The position numbers and the translations under genes are program-made. From Leptolyngbyaceae cyanobacterium C42_A2020_001 (GTDB lineage: Bacteria > Cyanobacteriota > Cyanobacteriia > Leptolyngbyales > Leptolyngbyaceae), in NCBI GenBank assembly GCA_015272515.1, contig JACYLN010000100.1, forward strand, positions 1-58,788: a stretch of 58,788 bases of DNA, given 5' to 3'. The notes below the pieces were generated by a model that saw nothing but the letters and a program-made list of their open reading frames with translations, ran no database searches and had not been told where the DNA came from. Positions 57,159-58,788 of the stretch are shown here, piece by piece (position 1 is the stretch's first letter; every line of letters starts with the position of its first letter).

Positions 57159-58018
57159 CTATCCATTCGCTCGAAGTACTCGCATTATAGCCGCTGGAGT
57201 CGTGTACTTCGAGGTCATAACCCCGCTCGTCTGGTCAAAGCACACCGTAAACCGCTTCAGGCATCCACTCACTAACTCTAAGGCAATCTCTCCCATCAAC
57301 ACCGCCGTTTGCGGATTCACCATCAAACCCTGAGCATTCAGCATCGCCAGTTCAGCACAGGATAGCCGATTGTTTGCAAGCTCTTCCGGTCTAATGATCA
57401 ACAGTTCCGGCGCTTGCACACTGGGAGCAGGCAACCAGATGCAGCCCAACTCACTAAACTCGTAATCCTTGGGAACGTTTGAAAGGCTGGAGCCGATCAA
57501 CACTTGCCCAAAGCATTCACGCAGTGCTCCGAAGGAACCGCCATTTCCACCATCGATCCACCAGACTCTAGGGCTGCGGTGATAGTTGAACTCCAATGTT
57601 TTTGCAAGAGTGGCTCTAGCTTTAGCATTATTCACACAGCCCATCAGCACCGTCAGCGTGTTGTAGTTTCGAGCAATCATGCCGGTTTGAAAGGTTGCGA
57701 GATCGCCCGAATTGGCCACCCAAATGCCATTCCATAGCGAGCCGCCAGTGCTTCTGCTTTGTTCAATCCCACTTCTGCTTGACAGAAGCATTGCCGCGTT
57801 AGGTTCTTCGCCTCCACATGGTCTAGGTCAACCAGTACCAAGCTTGCACGCTTCCCCTGATGGATCAGATGCTGCAACACCCGACACAGCAATTGCACCA
57901 AAAATGATCCAGTTCCTCCACAGCCAACCACCCAAAACTCGATAGTTTCTGTCGGTGGCATAATCACTGGGCAAGCGTGGATTACCTCATCGTTCAAGGT
58001 GCGATCGACTGATGGCAT
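57159..58018 (-). pseudogene. ThiF-family protein of PRTRC type, frameshifted
   Basis: The first frame begins at MPSVDRTLNDEVIHAC and shows the nucleotide-binding VVGCGGTGSFLVQL, then LVLVDLDHVEAKNLTRQCF, and ends at ISQPFKPA near 57680. The next frame continues with GMIARNYNTLTVLMGCVNNA to the end (WWIDGGNGGSFGALRECFG). Adding one base in CCGGCATG restores the ORF. The protein is of the ThiF/E1-like adenylating class and, with the JAB protein upstream, matches PRTRC cassettes known mostly from plasmids. Confidence 0.7.
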
Positions 58019-58674
58019 AGTACACACTCCCATTTTTGGCACAGGTCTTTCAGCTCGTGATTGGTATCTACGTCAAACACTTGTTGTACTGGAATCGTCC
58101 AACCATGTCCAAACAAACCGACTCGCAATAAGATTTCAAATTGAACTTCTCGAACTTTGCCCAATACCCCATAAACACGAAATCCGCTGCATTCATCCGT
58201 ATCATCGGTCGGTGAGAAATAGGGAGAAATAGGCAGGCAAGCGACCATGACTATGGATCTCAATCAATGCTTGATGAGTTGAAGACTCTGCACTGGTATC
58301 ATACGGTCGGCAACTGGTCTGGCTCTGTAGTTGGTCTGGGGTAATCAGTCGCCATTGCTCTTTTCCAAAATCAGATGAAACAAAACTTCCTTTGGACAGT
58401 CGTGATAGGAGATCGCCCATAGTCGCCACAACAAGTCTTCAGGAACCAGCGGGTTCAGTTGCACAAACGGTTGAAGTTCAACCAAGCCTTTTACTGGTTG
58501 CTCATGCATAGAAACTGGCATCAGCACAGTTAGACCTAGACGTTGAGCACGAGCAAATACACCATTATTAGCAATCCAATACTCAATGCTACTGGCATTT
58601 TGCATCGGCAAAGGCAACTTCGTAGCAATATAGTACTCAACTAATTGGGAAGTAATGGGTGATTGATTCATCAT
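57994..58674 (-). pseudogene. PRTRC system protein A (JAB/MPN domain), twice frameshifted
   Basis: Three frames together give a whole protein: MMNQSPITSQLVEYYIATKL to EVLFHLILEK; then QWRLITPDQLQSQTSC to IEIHSHGRLPAYFS; then TDDTDECSGFRVYGVLGKV onward. The first break is one missing A in GAAAAGAG near 58350. The second is a perfect 10-bp tandem duplication CCTATTTCTC near 58215-58235; removing one copy gives HSHGRLPAYFSPTDDTDE, the JAMM metalloprotease motif. The 3' end overlaps the thiF start. Confidence 0.72.
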
Positions 58675-58741
58675 GTGATAAATTCCTCGACCAGTTCTGC
58701 GATCGCTGGATGTCGATAGCCCCTACAAGCTGGCAATGAAC
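58671..58741 (-). pseudogene. C-terminal end of an upstream gene
   Basis: The minus strand encodes SSLPACRGYRHPAIAELVEE ending FIT, with TGA overlapping the start of the JAB gene (ATGA). Upstream of the hairpin at 58742 the frame is closed by two TGA codons, so only the tail is present. Family unknown. Confidence 0.35.
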
Positions 58742-58766
58742 TACCCCGCCGCAAGCGGACGGGGTA
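58742..58766. repeat. GC-rich hairpin, probable insertion-sequence end
   Basis: TACCCCG-CCGC-AA-GCGG-A-CGGGGTA: an 11-bp stem with one bulged base. Coding on the left stops here. It looks like the subterminal hairpin of an IS200/IS605-type element whose body lies outside the window; this is by shape only. Confidence 0.4.
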
Positions 58767-58788
58767 TCAGAATCAAAAAAGAGCAAGC

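Overview
The window looks like chromosomal accessory DNA of a filamentous, Leptolyngbya-like cyanobacterium. The palindrome GCGATCGC and its core GCGATCG recur throughout, the Uma2 (DUF820) and TniQ/TnsC/TnsB proteins are of cyanobacterial type, and short unrelated genes sit in alternating orientation with many remnants. No rRNA, tRNA or CRISPR array was seen.

Region 1 (1-24.9 kb) holds small metabolic, resistance and stress genes with local regulators: MerR, an aminoglycoside nucleotidyltransferase-like protein, an alpha/beta hydrolase, an FAD monooxygenase, methyltransferases, adenosine deaminase, TetR, AraC copies (one intact, two broken), a MarR-VOC-GNAT operon, GFA and cupin proteins. 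An overlapping MFS exporter, AAC(6')-like acetyltransferase and rifampicin-phosphotransferase-like operon follows, then LysR divergent from ilvD. A 155-bp MITE with a 10-bp target duplication lies at 10.66 kb.

Region 2 (24.9-43.5 kb) holds an M23 peptidase pair, a CPBP protein with an apparent frameshift, and a complete class 1 DISARM anti-phage locus on the minus strand (drmD-drmMI-[antitoxin-PIN-Uma2]-drmA-drmB-drmC). drmD is cut in two by an IS4-type element of 1302 bp flanked by perfect 10-bp direct repeats; removing the element and one repeat restores the drmD frame exactly.

Region 3 (43.5-50.6 kb) is a Tn7-like transposon core (tnsB-tnsC-tniQ) whose TniQ resembles those of type V-K CRISPR-associated transposons, but no cas12k or CRISPR array is visible. 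Putative TnsB-binding repeats lie beyond tnsB and in inverted orientation beyond tniQ. The tnsB-side end is swollen by an insertion stack in which TA alternates with MITE, IS630 and MITE.

Region 4 (50.6-58.8 kb) holds a toxin-antitoxin pair whose toxin has an in-frame stop, a 1326-residue protein joining a subtilisin domain, Lys-rich amphipathic helices and a HELTH zinc-peptidase-like domain, an AraC regulator with a Uma2 protein, and a decayed pair of PRTRC-type genes (JAB-domain protein A and ThiF) carrying three frameshifts, one caused by a 10-bp tandem duplication.
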